From positions 22,138 through 86,137 of the forward strand of contig NZ_VICE01000096.1 of the NCBI RefSeq assembly GCF_006546775.1: a stretch of DNA of 64,000 bases, in the 5' to 3' direction. The notes below the pieces were generated by a model. That model saw only the letters and a program-made list of their open reading frames with translations. It made no database searches and was not told the DNA's origin. Position numbers and translations under genes: made by a program. Shown here one piece after another: positions 1 through 12,707 of this stretch (positions within the stretch are counted from its first letter, which is position 1; every line of letters starts with the position of its first letter). This DNA comes from Marilutibacter aestuarii. Its GTDB lineage: Bacteria > Pseudomonadota > Gammaproteobacteria > Xanthomonadales > Xanthomonadaceae.

Positions 1-281
1 GTCGGCGCAGGCGGCAGCGGCGCTTCGTCGCCCTCGCCGTTGCTGACCGGCGGCGGCTTGACGATGTCGGCCGCATGCAGGAAAGCGGCGCGTTCCAGGC
101 CGATCTCGACGAAAGCCGCCTGCATGCCCGGCATGACGCGCTGGACCTTGCCCTTGTAGATGTTGCCGACCACGCCACGCGCCCAGCCGCGTTCGATGTG
201 CAGCTCCTGGAGCATGCCGTTCTCGACCACGGCCACGCGGGTCTCGCGCGGGGTGACATTGACCAGGATCTCCTCGCTCAT
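1..281 (-). CDS. rng: Ribonuclease G, N-terminal fragment (cut by window edge)
   Basis: The 93 visible residues match the start of RNase G/E-family endoribonucleases: an opening [17 protein letters not shown] followed by [19 protein letters not shown], which is the beginning of the S1 RNA-binding domain. RNase G matures the 5' end of 16S rRNA and takes part in mRNA decay in the cytoplasm. The ATG overlaps the TGA stop of maf by four bases, so the two genes are probably translationally coupled, an arrangement common in proteobacteria. After the S1 start there is a Pro/Glu-rich stretch ([18 protein letters not shown]). The catalytic part lies outside the window, so RNase G rather than RNase E is chosen from the N-terminus and from the maf neighbour. 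Confidence 0.9.
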   Translation of the reverse strand, partial: MSEEILVNVTPRETRVAVVENGMLQELHIERGWARGVVGNIYKGKVQRVMPGMQAAFVEIGLERAAFLHAADIVKPPPVSNGEGDEAPLPPAP

Positions 282-868
282 GCGCGGGCCTCCGCGCCCG
301 CCGGTGGCAGGCCGGCTTCGCGCAGCAGGCGGTCGGTTTCGTGCAGGGGCAGGCCCATCACGCCGGAATAGCTGCCGTCCAGGCGGGTGACGAAGACCTC
401 CGCCGCGCCCTGGATGGCGTAGGCGCCGGCCTTGCCGAAGGCTTCGCCGGTGGCGAGGTAGGCCGCGATGCGCGCGCCGTCGAGGGTGTCGAAGCCGACC
501 CGCGACGTCGACACGGCCTCGAGCTCGCGCCCGTCGGCGACCAGCCACACCGCCGAGACCACCTGGTGGGTGCGACCGGACAGCTTGCGCAGCATGGCCG
601 CGGCATCATCCGCGTCGGCGGGTTTGCCGAACACCTCGTCGTCGAGGATGACCTCGGTGTCCGAGCCCAGCACCAGCGCGCCGGGGACGTCGCGCACCTT
701 CGCCCAGCCCGCCCGCGCCTTCTCCAGCGCGACGCGGCGCACGTAGGCCTCGGCGGCTTCGCCAGGCAGCCTCACCTCGGGGATGTCCAGGTCGATCAGG
801 TCGAAGCTGCGTCCGAGCCTGCCCAGCAGTTCGCGGCGGCGCGGTGATTTCGAGGCGAGATAGAGCAT
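278..868 (-). CDS. maf: Maf-family nucleotide pyrophosphatase
   Basis: A 196-residue protein beginning [15 protein letters not shown], the signature start of Maf nucleoside-triphosphate pyrophosphatases, which hydrolyse dTTP/UTP or modified nucleotides as cytosolic house-cleaning enzymes. Also seen are the family segments [17 protein letters not shown] and [15 protein letters not shown] (here [17 protein letters not shown]). I chose the ATG at 868 because GGAAG sits five bases upstream; an in-frame ATG at 880 would add four residues. The stop overlaps the rng start. Which nucleotide is preferred cannot be told from the sequence. The 283 bases between this start and the next gene hold no gene that I can see. 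Confidence 0.93.
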   Translation of the reverse strand: MLYLASKSPRRRELLGRLGRSFDLIDLDIPEVRLPGEAAEAYVRRVALEKARAGWAKVRDVPGALVLGSDTEVILDDEVFGKPADADDAAAMLRKLSGRTHQVVSAVWLVADGRELEAVSTSRVGFDTLDGARIAAYLATGEAFGKAGAYAIQGAAEVFVTRLDGSYSGVMGLPLHETDRLLREAGLPPAGAEARA

Positions 869-1151
869 CAAGGCTTCCATGGGATGGAGTGGGACGCCGG
901 TCGGCGAGGCCGCACACCGGCGGCCGCCCCCGGCAGCCGATGGTGGGTTGACGCGGGCCATGGCACCGGACCGGGCATGCCACCGGCACCCGAGAGGGCG
1001 TGGGCAGACCGGTCGAAGCATAACCTGCGGTGACTGAGCGCCAGCCGACGCCGACCCGTGCAACCCCGACGCAGCTCACGGTTCGTTCACTGCACATGCG
1101 TTCAATGAACAGGGCGCATCCTTCCCATCCATCCGCCCCACTGGAGACACC

Positions 1152-1889
1152 ATGACCCGATCCACCGCCCACGGCCTGCGCCCGCTTCTGCTCGCCGCCG
1201 CCCTCGCCTTCGGAGCCCTGCCCACGATGACCGCACACGCCCAGTCCAGCACCCTGGCCAGCCCGGACGGCACCCTGCTGTCGGTGTCCGCCGTCGGCGA
1301 GGTCAGCCAGGCCCCCGACATCGCCCGTCTTTCGACCGGCGTGGTGACCCAGGCGCCGGACGCCAACGCCGCGATGCGCGCCAACGCCGAGCAGATGACC
1401 CGCGTGGTCGCGGCCCTGGAGGCGGCCGGCATCGCAGAACGCGACGTCCAGACCAGCGGCGTCAACCTCTATCCCCAGTACCGCCACGACGACGGCAGCG
1501 CTCCGACCATCACCGGCTACCAGGCCAGCAACACCGTGAATGTCACCGTGCGCGATCTGGGCAAGCTGGGACCGGTCATGGACACGCTGGTCGACGCCGG
1601 TGCCAACCAGGTCAACGGTCCGAGTTTCGACATCGACGACAAGACCGCCGCCCTGGACGAGGCGCGTCGCAAGGCGGTCGAACAGGCGCGCACGCGCGCC
1701 GCGATGTACGCCAGGACCCTGGGCCTGCGCGTGCGACGGATCGTCAGCATCAGCGAGGGCGGCGACATCGCCCGGCCGATGCCGGTCATGGCCATGGCCC
1801 GCGCCGAAAAGAGCTTCGACACGCCGATATCACCCGGCGAGAACACCTTGTCGGTCAATCTGGACATCGTCTTCGAACTCGGTGACTGA
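1152..1889 (+). CDS. SIMPL-domain (DUF541) periplasmic protein
   Basis: A 245-residue protein with a clear Sec signal peptide (hydrophobic core LRPLLLAAALAFGALP, probable cleavage after AHAQ). The remainder is a SIMPL/DUF541 domain: VSAVGEVSQAPDIARLSTGV near the start and ISEGG plus SVNLDIVFEL near the end. Members of this family are periplasmic or outer-membrane-associated and of unclear biochemical role; some are linked to oxidative stress. CTGGAG lies seven bases before the ATG. It is a plus-strand gene set inside a minus-strand housekeeping cluster. The small acidic ORF two bases downstream may be co-transcribed with it. Confidence 0.85.
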   Translation: MTRSTAHGLRPLLLAAALAFGALPTMTAHAQSSTLASPDGTLLSVSAVGEVSQAPDIARLSTGVVTQAPDANAAMRANAEQMTRVVAALEAAGIAERDVQTSGVNLYPQYRHDDGSAPTITGYQASNTVNVTVRDLGKLGPVMDTLVDAGANQVNGPSFDIDDKTAALDEARRKAVEQARTRAAMYARTLGLRVRRIVSISEGGDIARPMPVMAMARAEKSFDTPISPGENTLSVNLDIVFELGD

Positions 1890-1891
1890 GC

Positions 1892-2068
1892 ATGATGTCC
1901 GACCCGAACGCCGCTGGCGGCGAACCCGATCCCAAGCCGGGGCGCAACCCCGGCTATCCGGAGAAGAACCCGGACGACAAGGACGACAGCCGCAAGCCGC
2001 CGCCCCCTGATCCGGCCGAGGACGTCGACGCGCCGCCCGCGCGCGACGTCGACCACGACCCCGCCTAG
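1892..2068 (+). CDS. Small acidic, proline-rich hypothetical protein (58 aa)
   Basis: An uninterrupted frame from ATGATG at 1892 to TAG at 2068 encodes 58 residues. It begins two bases after the stop of the SIMPL gene, which suggests one transcript with translational coupling. The product is made almost only of Pro, Asp, Glu, Lys, Gly and Ala (for example NPGYPEKNPDDKDDSRKPPP), with no hydrophobic segment and no Cys, so it is probably disordered and cytosolic. I recognise no family. The case for a real gene is the tight spacing and the double ATG; the absence of a recognisable domain limits confidence. Confidence 0.45.
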   Translation: MMSDPNAAGGEPDPKPGRNPGYPEKNPDDKDDSRKPPPPDPAEDVDAPPARDVDHDPA

Positions 2069-2235
2069 GTCGCATCGCCCGCTGTGCGGGGCGCGTGGCG
2101 CCGGGTTGCCCGAACGGGCGGCCGGCGCCCCGCGCATCGGTCCGGACGTTGCGTCCATCGCCCCCGGTCCTGGCGCCAACCCCGTTTGCCATTGCCATCC
2201 GTTCACCCCTCCACAACCCGTGAAGGAGGTGCAGC

Positions 2236-2928
2236 ATGGCCCACGCATTCCCTCTTGGCGCGACGCGCCCCACCCGTCCCGCCGCGACCCCGGGCCAGCG
2301 GCCCGATGCCACCCGCGTGCTGGCCCAGGCCGGCGTGCTCGTCGTCCATGCCGCCGCCCTGATGATGCTGCTGACGCCGGCGCGGATCAGCCTGCCGGAG
2401 CCGCCGGCCCGGGAAATGACGATCCTGCTCCCGCCCCCGCTGCACCAGCCGCCGCCCCCGGTCGCCGTGGCTCCGCGGGTGCCCGACCGCGTTCCGGTCG
2501 CACCGGCGCCGGTGCCGCGGCAACCGCCGCCGATCGTGATCGCCGACCCGTCGCCGTTCGACCTCCCGGCCCTGCCGGACACGATGACCGGCGACGCCGT
2601 GCCGGACCTCGACACCGGGCCGTCGATCGACAGCGCGCCCGACCTGTCGCCGATGACGGGCGCGAGCCTGGCCTATGCCGACGCCCCCGCGCCGCGCTAT
2701 CCGCCCCGGGCGGTGCGCGAGGGACGCAGCGGCACGGTCCTGCTCGACATCACCGTCGGCACCGATGGCAAGCCCCTGGAGGTGAGCATCGCCCGCAGCA
2801 GCGGACATCGCGACCTGGACCAGGCGGCCCTGCGGCAGGTGCTTCGCCACTGGCGCTTCCAGCCGGCGATGCGCGGTGGCCATGCCGTCGTCGCGATCGG
2901 CCGGGTCCCGGTGGACTTCAGGCTGTAG
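2236..2928 (+). CDS. TonB-family energy-transducer protein
   Basis: A 230-residue protein of TonB layout: a short cytosolic N-terminus, one transmembrane helix at about residues 31-50 (AQAGVLVVHAAALMMLL), a long Pro-rich periplasmic linker (PPPLHQPPPPVAVAP), and a C-terminal TonB domain with YPPRAVREGRSGTVLLDITV and HWRFQPA. Such proteins couple the proton-motive force, through ExbB/ExbD, to outer-membrane receptors. No exbB or exbD is adjacent, so this looks like an orphan TonB; the TonB-dependent receptor at 51.6-54.0 kb is a possible but unproven partner. The start is supported by a strong AAGGAGGTG seven bases upstream. Confidence 0.88.
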   Translation: MAHAFPLGATRPTRPAATPGQRPDATRVLAQAGVLVVHAAALMMLLTPARISLPEPPAREMTILLPPPLHQPPPPVAVAPRVPDRVPVAPAPVPRQPPPIVIADPSPFDLPALPDTMTGDAVPDLDTGPSIDSAPDLSPMTGASLAYADAPAPRYPPRAVREGRSGTVLLDITVGTDGKPLEVSIARSSGHRDLDQAALRQVLRHWRFQPAMRGGHAVVAIGRVPVDFRL

Positions 2929-2935
2929 GGCGAAG

Positions 2936-2957
2936 GGGGCGGCGCCAGCGCCGCCCC
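2936..2957. terminator. Hairpin between converging tonB-like gene and rlmH
   Basis: A perfect ten-base-pair stem, GGGGCGGCGC/GCGCCGCCCC, with a two-base centre fills the gap between the converging genes. There is no T-tract on either side, so it may be a weak or Rho-assisted bidirectional terminator. Confidence 0.45.
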
Positions 2958-3428
2958 TCAGGCCCGGTGGTAAGGGTGGTTGGCGAGCATCGCCGCCGCC
3001 CGGTACAACTGCTCGGCGACCACCAGCCTCACCAGCATGTGCGGCAAGGTCGCCGCGCCCAGTGACCAGCTCTCGTCCGCCTGCGCCAGCACCTCCGGGG
3101 CGTGGCCTTCCGGGCCGCCGATCAGGAACGCGAGGTCGCGACCCTGTCCGCGCCAGTGCTCCAGGCGCTGCGACAGCTGTTCCGAGCTCCAGGGTTTGCC
3201 GCGCCCGTCCAGGGTCACCACCCAGGCCTGCCGGGGCAGCGCGGCCAGCACGCGGCCGCCTTCGTCCTGCATCGCGCGGGCCGCGTCGCGGTTCTTGCCG
3301 CGCAGGCCCGGCGCGACTTCGGCCAGTTCCAGCGGCAGCCAGTGCGACAGGCGCTTGCGGTATTCCTCGAAGCCCTCGGCCACCCAGGCCGGGGCACGTT
3401 CGCCGACGGCGATCAGTCGTGCCTTCAT
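2958..3428 (-). CDS. rlmH: 23S rRNA pseudouridine-1915 N3-methyltransferase
   Basis: A 156-residue protein, the expected size for RlmH, the SPOUT-class enzyme that methylates pseudouridine 1915 in helix 69 of 23S rRNA on assembled 70S ribosomes. The SAM-binding knot motif FLIGGPEGH and the C-terminal LGAATLPHMLVRLVVAEQLY are both intact. The start at MKARLIAVGER fits the family; an upstream extension of nine residues has no family support. In related genomes rlmH normally follows rsfS directly; here the phoX-like gene lies between them on the other strand. Confidence 0.95.
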   Translation of the reverse strand: MKARLIAVGERAPAWVAEGFEEYRKRLSHWLPLELAEVAPGLRGKNRDAARAMQDEGGRVLAALPRQAWVVTLDGRGKPWSSEQLSQRLEHWRGQGRDLAFLIGGPEGHAPEVLAQADESWSLGAATLPHMLVRLVVAEQLYRAAAMLANHPYHRA

Positions 3429-3477
3429 GCGGCCATGGTAGCGGTCCGCGGTCACGGATCGGAACTTTGCAATCCAG

Positions 3478-3495
3478 GCGTCATCCGGGCGTTAT
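3478..3495 (+). promoter_or_regulatory. PHO-box-like direct repeat upstream of phoX
   Basis: GCGTCAT-CCGG-GCGTTAT: two seven-base half-sites with a four-base spacer, giving the 11-base period of PhoB sites. The two 11-mers agree at nine positions. Against the E. coli half-site CTGTCAT the matches are 5/7 and 4/7, so the periodicity is stronger evidence than the consensus match. It lies 54 bases before the phoX ATG. Confidence 0.38.
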
Positions 3496-3549
3496 CCAGC
3501 CCACGCAGCATCGGGCACTCCCCCGTCCCAGCCCCGCAGGAGTTCCCCG

Positions 3550-5124
3550 ATGCAAGACGCAGATCTCTCCCGCCGCCAGGTCCTCAAGGGCAGCGCCGCC
3601 GCGATGGCGGTCGGCGCCATTGGCAGCCTCGGCGCGCTGCAGTCCCGCCAGGCCCAGGCCCACGGCCGCCGCGATCCGGTGCAGATGGCGCCGGTCCCGA
3701 GTCCCTTCGGTCGCCTCGCGCCCGTCGCCGACCTGACCACCGGCCTGCCCCTGCTGCAGTTGCCGCGCGGCTTCAGCTACCGCTCCTTCGGCTGGAGCGG
3801 CGACGCCATGGCCGACGGCCAGGCCTGCCCCGACCGCCATGACGGCATGGCCGTCGTGCGCGCCTATCCCCAGGGCTGCCCCGGCTTCCCCGGCCGTGGA
3901 CGCGGCCACGCCGGTGGACGCGGTCGCGGCCGTCGCCCGGCGCCCGAACTCGTGCTGGTGCGCAACCACGAACGCGGCGCGGTCTCGCCGATACAGGCGC
4001 CGGGCATGTACGACACCGGCGACCTCGGCGGCGGCCAGCGCGCCGGCGGTGGCACCACCAACCTGCTGTGGCGCGAGGGCGAATGGGTCGACATGGCCCC
4101 GAGCCTGGGCGGCACCCTGGTCAACTGCGCGGGCGGCCTGACCCCGTGGGGTACCTGGCTGAGCTGCGAGGAGATCAAGACCGACCTGCAGTCCAGCGAA
4201 GGCAAGAAGCACGGCTACGTGTTCGAAGTGCATCCGGAAGCCGAGCGCACCACCGGCCGTCCGCTGGTGGGCCTGGGTCGCTTCAGCCACGAGGCAGTGG
4301 CGGTCGACCCGCGCACCGGCATCGTCTACCTGACCGAGGATGACCGCAACAAGGCCGGCCTGTACCGATTCGTCCCCAACGACCGGTTCGGCCGCCCCGG
4401 CTCGCTGGAGAACGGTGGCCGCCTGCAGGCCGCGCGGGTGCGGCGGCGCCCCAACGCCGACCTCACCGTGGCCGCTGTGGGCGATCGCTACATGCTCGAA
4501 TGGGTGGACATCGCCGAACCCGACCTGGGTGCGATCGCGGCGCCGTCGGGCTACCCCGACATCGGCACGGGCGAGACGCTGAGCGGACCGTTCGCGCAGG
4601 GTTGGGCCGAGGGCGGCCTGCGCATGAGCCGCGGCGAGGGCATCTGGTACGCCCACGGCAAGATGTTCATCGTCGACACCGCCACCGGCGTCGATGCCCA
4701 GGGCCGTCGTGGTCGCGGTCGCGGTGCGGTGTGGGTGCTTGACCTCTACAGCCAGCAGCTCACCGCCCTGTACGTCAGCGGCGACCAGCTGGCGGGCAAC
4801 AATCCCGACAACATCACGGTCAGTCCGCGCGGCGGCGTGGTCCTGTGCGAGGACGGCGGCGAGAGTCCGGACGAGTACGGCCCGGGCGCCCGCCTGCTCG
4901 GGCTCACCCGTCGCGGCGAAGCCTGGTACCTGTGCAAGAACAACGTGGAGCTGACCGCTTCGCAGATCGCCGGCGCCGGCAAGCAGGTCCCCGAGGGCGA
5001 CTACCGCGGCAGCGAGTTCTGCGGCGCCTGCTGGGATCCGATCGGCCGCACCCTGTTCGTGAACATCCAGTCGCCCGGCATCACCCTGGCCATCACCGGA
5101 CCGTGGTGGTTCGGCGGCCTCTGA
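3550..5124 (+). CDS. Tat-exported PhoX-family phosphatase (DUF839)
   Basis: A 524-residue protein with a twin-arginine signal (SRRQVLKGSAAAMAVGAIG), so it is exported folded. The mature part is the PhoX/DUF839 beta-propeller fold: LVRNHERG, NCAGGLTPWGTWLSCEE, FSHEAVAVDP, GIVYLTEDD and DNITVSPRGGVVLCEDGG. The Asn-His-Glu and Ser-Cys-Glu-Glu segments correspond to the calcium/iron-binding region of PhoX alkaline phosphatases, which release phosphate from phosphomonoesters in the periplasm. GCAGGAG precedes the ATG. A His/Gly/Arg-rich insertion near residues 117-132 (GRGRGHAGGRGRGRR) is unusual. It sits between rlmH and rsfS on the opposite strand. Activity on phosphate esters is inferred from the family. 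Confidence 0.85.
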   Translation: MQDADLSRRQVLKGSAAAMAVGAIGSLGALQSRQAQAHGRRDPVQMAPVPSPFGRLAPVADLTTGLPLLQLPRGFSYRSFGWSGDAMADGQACPDRHDGMAVVRAYPQGCPGFPGRGRGHAGGRGRGRRPAPELVLVRNHERGAVSPIQAPGMYDTGDLGGGQRAGGGTTNLLWREGEWVDMAPSLGGTLVNCAGGLTPWGTWLSCEEIKTDLQSSEGKKHGYVFEVHPEAERTTGRPLVGLGRFSHEAVAVDPRTGIVYLTEDDRNKAGLYRFVPNDRFGRPGSLENGGRLQAARVRRRPNADLTVAAVGDRYMLEWVDIAEPDLGAIAAPSGYPDIGTGETLSGPFAQGWAEGGLRMSRGEGIWYAHGKMFIVDTATGVDAQGRRGRGRGAVWVLDLYSQQLTALYVSGDQLAGNNPDNITVSPRGGVVLCEDGGESPDEYGPGARLLGLTRRGEAWYLCKNNVELTASQIAGAGKQVPEGDYRGSEFCGACWDPIGRTLFVNIQSPGITLAITGPWWFGGL

Positions 5125-5167
5125 CGGCGGTTGCGCATGGCGCAACGCGCGGCATGCGCAGGAACGG

Positions 5168-5192
5168 GAACGGCGCCCCAGGGGCGCCGTTC
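5168..5192. terminator. Hairpin between converging phoX and rsfS
   Basis: Near-perfect inverted repeat GAACGGCGCCCC / GGGGCGCCGTTC with a tiny centre, followed on the plus strand by TCATTC. It lies between two converging genes and probably ends phoX transcription. Confidence 0.6.
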
Positions 5193-5233
5193 TCATTCAG
5201 ATCCGGGATCGACGTGCGCGACGCCCGCGCAGT

Positions 5234-5653
5234 CTACTGCGCCTGTTCGGCCTCCTCGGCCTCGTCGTCGCCCGGCGGCTGGTCGCCCACCGTCCACAGG
5301 CGCTCGAGCGCGTAGAACTCACGCACCCGCGGCAGCATCACGTGCACGATCACGTCGGCCAGGTCGACAAGCACCCATTCGGCCTCGCGCTCGCCTTCCA
5401 CGCCCAGCGGCATGACGCCCAGGCCCTTGGCGAACTTCACCACTTCGTCGGCGATCGACTTGACGTGGCGCGTCGAGGTGCCCGACACGACGACCATGTA
5501 GTCGGTGACGCTGCTCTTGCCGCGCACGTCGATCTCGACGGCGTCCTTGCCCTTGAGCTCCTCGATCGCGGATCGGACCACGTCGAGCAGTTTGTCGACG
5601 GACGGCGGCGGATCGGGAAGGCGGGTCTTGATGACGTGGGCTTGGTTGCTCAA
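5234..5653 (-). CDS. rsfS: Ribosomal silencing factor RsfS
   Basis: A 139-residue member of the RsfS/Iojap family. It carries the typical core VDVRG-like KSSVTDYMVVVSGTSTRHV and the segment GEREAEWVLVDLADVIVHVM. RsfS binds ribosomal protein L14 and blocks joining of the 50S and 30S subunits when nutrients are short. It lies downstream of nadD on the same strand with a 39-base gap, as in many gammaproteobacteria. The C-terminus is slightly extended by an acidic DDEAEEAEQAQ tail. Confidence 0.95.
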   Translation of the reverse strand: MSNQAHVIKTRLPDPPPSVDKLLDVVRSAIEELKGKDAVEIDVRGKSSVTDYMVVVSGTSTRHVKSIADEVVKFAKGLGVMPLGVEGEREAEWVLVDLADVIVHVMLPRVREFYALERLWTVGDQPPGDDEAEEAEQAQ

Positions 5654-5692
5654 GTGGTCGGCTCTGGAACGGTTCGGGGGAGTTGGCCGCGA

Positions 5693-6385
5693 TTATACCT
5701 GCTGGGAGGACGCTCCCGGCGATGCGCCCGACGCCGGTTCAGCTTCCGCGCCGTACAGGCGATGCCGACGGATGTAGGCGGCGACGCCCGCGGGCACCTG
5801 CGCCTCCCAGGGCCCGCCCTGGGCAATCGCGCGGCGGATCGCGCTGGCCGAATGCGGGTGCAGCGGCTGGTCCAGCCGCAGCACGCGGCCGGCCGGGCTC
5901 GCGCGCAGGGCCTCCACCGAGTCCGCCCAGCGCCCCGCCAAGGCCGCGCGCAGGGTCTCCGGCAGCGCGCCGTCGAGGCGTGTGCCGGGGCGCTCGGCGA
6001 CCATGAAGTGGGCCAGTTCGAACAAGGCCTGCCATTCCTTCCAGCCCGGCAGGCCGAGGAAGCTGTCGGCGCCCAGCAGCAGGACCACCGGGCGCCGCCC
6101 ACCGATCTCGTCGCGCAGGCCGCGCAGGGTATCGACCGACCACGAACGCCCCTCGCGCTCCAGCTCCCTGCGATCGACCGCCATGCCGGGCTCGCCCTCG
6201 ACGGCGATGTCGAGCATGCGCGCCCGGTGCGCGGCACTCGCGCCAGGGGGCGCGCGATGGGGTGGATCGGCCGCCGGCATCAGGTGCACCGGAGCGCGGA
6301 GCACATCGCGCCCGTTGCGGGCGATCGCCAGGTGGCCCAGATGGACCGGGTCGAATGTGCCACCGTAGATCAGCCAGGGCTCCAT
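5693..6385 (-). CDS. nadD: Nicotinate-nucleotide adenylyltransferase
   Basis: A 230-residue nucleotidyltransferase with the alpha/beta phosphodiesterase signature YGGTFDPVHLGHLAIA and the second motif HPHSASAIRRAI. It transfers AMP from ATP to nicotinic acid mononucleotide, the step before NAD synthetase in NAD biosynthesis. It starts eight bases after the holA stop on the same strand, so the two are co-transcribed with lptE upstream. The C-terminus runs about 15 residues past the usual end in a low-complexity Ser/Ala/Gly tail. Confidence 0.95.
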   Translation of the reverse strand: MEPWLIYGGTFDPVHLGHLAIARNGRDVLRAPVHLMPAADPPHRAPPGASAAHRARMLDIAVEGEPGMAVDRRELEREGRSWSVDTLRGLRDEIGGRRPVVLLLGADSFLGLPGWKEWQALFELAHFMVAERPGTRLDGALPETLRAALAGRWADSVEALRASPAGRVLRLDQPLHPHSASAIRRAIAQGGPWEAQVPAGVAAYIRRHRLYGAEAEPASGASPGASSQQV

Positions 6386-6393
6386 GCGCGCCT

Positions 6394-7446
6394 TCAGACG
6401 GGCGTGGCGACCAGCAGCCGCACGGCCTTGGCATCGGCAACGGCCAGCAGCAGGCGCTCCAGTCCCAGCCAGGGATCGCCCGGGGCGCGGCCCTTGACCA
6501 TGCGATCGACCTTGCCGGCCACGCCGACGAAGGCTTCCCAGCGCGGCGCGGCGTGCCGCTGCAGCGCGCGGCGGTAGACCGACTGCTTGGAATCCCAGAT
6601 CCGCTGCGCCTTGAACTCCGCCGACAGGTTGCCTCCACTGGCGGAAACGCGCGCCAATGCGGCGGCGCGCTGCAACTCCATCACCACCATGCCCATCAGC
6701 GCGGGCACGGCCGCGCCCTCGGCGCGCAGGCCCGCGAGCATCCGCGAGACCAGGGCAGGCTCCCCGTTCATCGCCGCGTCGAGCAGGCGAAACACGTCAT
6801 AGCGGGCGGCGTCGGCCACCAGCGAATGCATCCGCGCGACGTCCAGCGGCGCGTCGTCGCCCCGGGCCAGCAGCGCCAGTTTCTCGATCTCCTGCGCGGC
6901 GGCGAGCAGGTTGCCCTCCACCCGGTCGGCCAACAGCTGCACGGCATCACGGTCGGCGACCAGGCCATGGCTGCGCAGGCGGCGCTCGATCCATTCGGGC
7001 AGTTCGTGCGGCTTGGTCGCCCAGGCGATGGCGACGTGGCCCACCCGGCCAATGGCGTCGCTCCACTTGCCGGCGTGCTTCTTGCTCCACTCGCCGGCGG
7101 TGACCAGCAGGATCACGTCCGCAGGCGGCGCGGCGCAGAAATCGGCGATCACCGCGGCGCCGTCCTTGCCGGGCTTGCCGGTGGGCAGGCGCAGTTCGAC
7201 CAGGCGTCGACTCGCGAACAGGCTGGGCGCGTTGAACGTGGCTTCCAGACGCGCCCAGTCGGGCTCGCGCTGGTTGCCCTCGGCTTCGAACACCTCGCGC
7301 TCGTCGATGCCCTGGGCCCGCGCCGCGGCGCGCACCGCATCGGCGGCCTCCAGGACCCGCAGGGGTTCCGGGCCTGCGATCAGGTAAGCCGGCCTCAGGG
7401 GCTCGGATTCGAGCCGGGCCGCCAATTGCTCCGGCTTGAGCTCCAC
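6394..7446 (-). CDS. holA: DNA polymerase III subunit delta
   Basis: A 350-residue protein matching HolA: the N-terminal MELKPEQLAARLESEPLRPA and AYLIAGPEPL, then a RecA-like ATPase fold without Walker motifs (VILLVTAGEWSKKH), then the helical clamp-loader collar domain toward the end. Delta opens the beta sliding clamp within the clamp-loader complex. It begins four bases after the end of lptE and is followed eight bases later by nadD, so lptE-holA-nadD is a tight operon. Confidence 0.94.
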   Translation of the reverse strand: MELKPEQLAARLESEPLRPAYLIAGPEPLRVLEAADAVRAAARAQGIDEREVFEAEGNQREPDWARLEATFNAPSLFASRRLVELRLPTGKPGKDGAAVIADFCAAPPADVILLVTAGEWSKKHAGKWSDAIGRVGHVAIAWATKPHELPEWIERRLRSHGLVADRDAVQLLADRVEGNLLAAAQEIEKLALLARGDDAPLDVARMHSLVADAARYDVFRLLDAAMNGEPALVSRMLAGLRAEGAAVPALMGMVVMELQRAAALARVSASGGNLSAEFKAQRIWDSKQSVYRRALQRHAAPRWEAFVGVAGKVDRMVKGRAPGDPWLGLERLLLAVADAKAVRLLVATPV

Positions 7447-7450
7447 CGTA

Positions 7451-8077
7451 TCAGCCGCCTTCGTCGCCGCTCTCGGCGGACGGGGTGGGCTCGGCGACCG
7501 GCGTCGCCGCCGGGGACGGCGCTGCGTCGCCGGGGGCGTCGCCGCCCTCTGCTGCCGTCGGTGCCTCGCCCATCAACGCGCCCGGCTCGCGGCGGGCGAC
7601 CGCGTCGATGCGGCGCAGGATCGAGGCGGACATCTCGCGCCGCAGCTCCTTGACCAGGATGTCGCGCTCGCCCTCGGTGCCAACGGAGTTGGTGGGCACC
7701 GAGATGTAGTCGCGCGAAAGCTCGACGGCCTGGCGCGGCACCAGCACGGTGCCGTCAGCCGAGCGCACTTCGAAGATCGTCGCGTAGCGCAGGCTGTACT
7801 CCTGTGCGCGGCCGAAGGCATCGACGCTGATCGGGGTGTCGCCCCAGCGCTCGGCCACCAGGTCGAGCACGGCGGTGTCGGTCTGGTCCGGCAACGCGAG
7901 CTCGGCGCCGGCGCGCTCGATGGAGCGCGACAGGCTCTCGGCCAACGGACTGTACCGGTCGGCCGAGACCACCCGCACCGGGCCGAGGTCGGGGGGCAGG
8001 ACGAGCGCGTCGCGCAGATGGAAGCCGCAGGCCGGAAGGGCCAGCACGAGGACGACAACAAGGAGGCGTAGGGTCAT
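7451..8077 (-). CDS. lptE: LPS-assembly lipoprotein LptE
   Basis: A 208-residue lipoprotein: signal MTLRLLVVVLVLALPACGFHLRD, with a lipobox ending at Cys17 and the GFHLR motif that follows the lipidated cysteine in LptE. LptE plugs the LptD barrel in the outer membrane and helps deliver lipopolysaccharide to the surface. The last 40 residues are a Glu/Ala/Pro-rich tail (AEGGDAPGDAAPSPAATPVA) beyond the folded core. It lies between leuS (70-base gap) and holA, the conserved context in this class. Confidence 0.93.
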   Translation of the reverse strand: MTLRLLVVVLVLALPACGFHLRDALVLPPDLGPVRVVSADRYSPLAESLSRSIERAGAELALPDQTDTAVLDLVAERWGDTPISVDAFGRAQEYSLRYATIFEVRSADGTVLVPRQAVELSRDYISVPTNSVGTEGERDILVKELRREMSASILRRIDAVARREPGALMGEAPTAAEGGDAPGDAAPSPAATPVAEPTPSAESGDEGG

Positions 8078-8147
8078 TCGCGAAGTCTGGACGAGGCCGG
8101 CAACGGCGGCAAGCCACTGCCGTTCAGCCAGCGGTGGCGGGAACGCC

Positions 8148-12452
<4,305 letters not shown>

Positions 12453-12456
<4 letters not shown>

Positions 12457-12707
12457 TGGACGGCGAGTGGTTCGGCTACGCCGCCGCCACGCTGACCACC
12501 GTCGCGTTCGTGCCGCAGGCCCTCAAGACGATCCGCAGCCGTGACACCCACAGCCTGTCGCTGGGCATGTACGTGGTGTTCACGGTAGGCATCGGCTTCT
12601 GGCTGGCCTACGGCATCCACCTGGGCTCATGGCCGATGATCGCCTGCAACACACTCACCCTGGGCCTGGCCGGGACGATCCTGGCGATGAAACTGCGCTA
12701 CGGCTGA
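12453..12707 (+). CDS. SemiSWEET-like PQ-loop membrane protein
   Basis: An 84-residue protein with three predicted transmembrane helices and the PQ-loop signature FVPQALKTIRSRDTHSLS. SemiSWEETs are half-size sugar transporters that dimerise in the inner membrane. The family match is good; the substrate is unknown. It begins inside the stop codon of the amidohydrolase (four-base overlap), and a second ATG follows at once. The coupling hints that it may move a product or substrate of that enzyme, which is inference. Confidence 0.82.
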
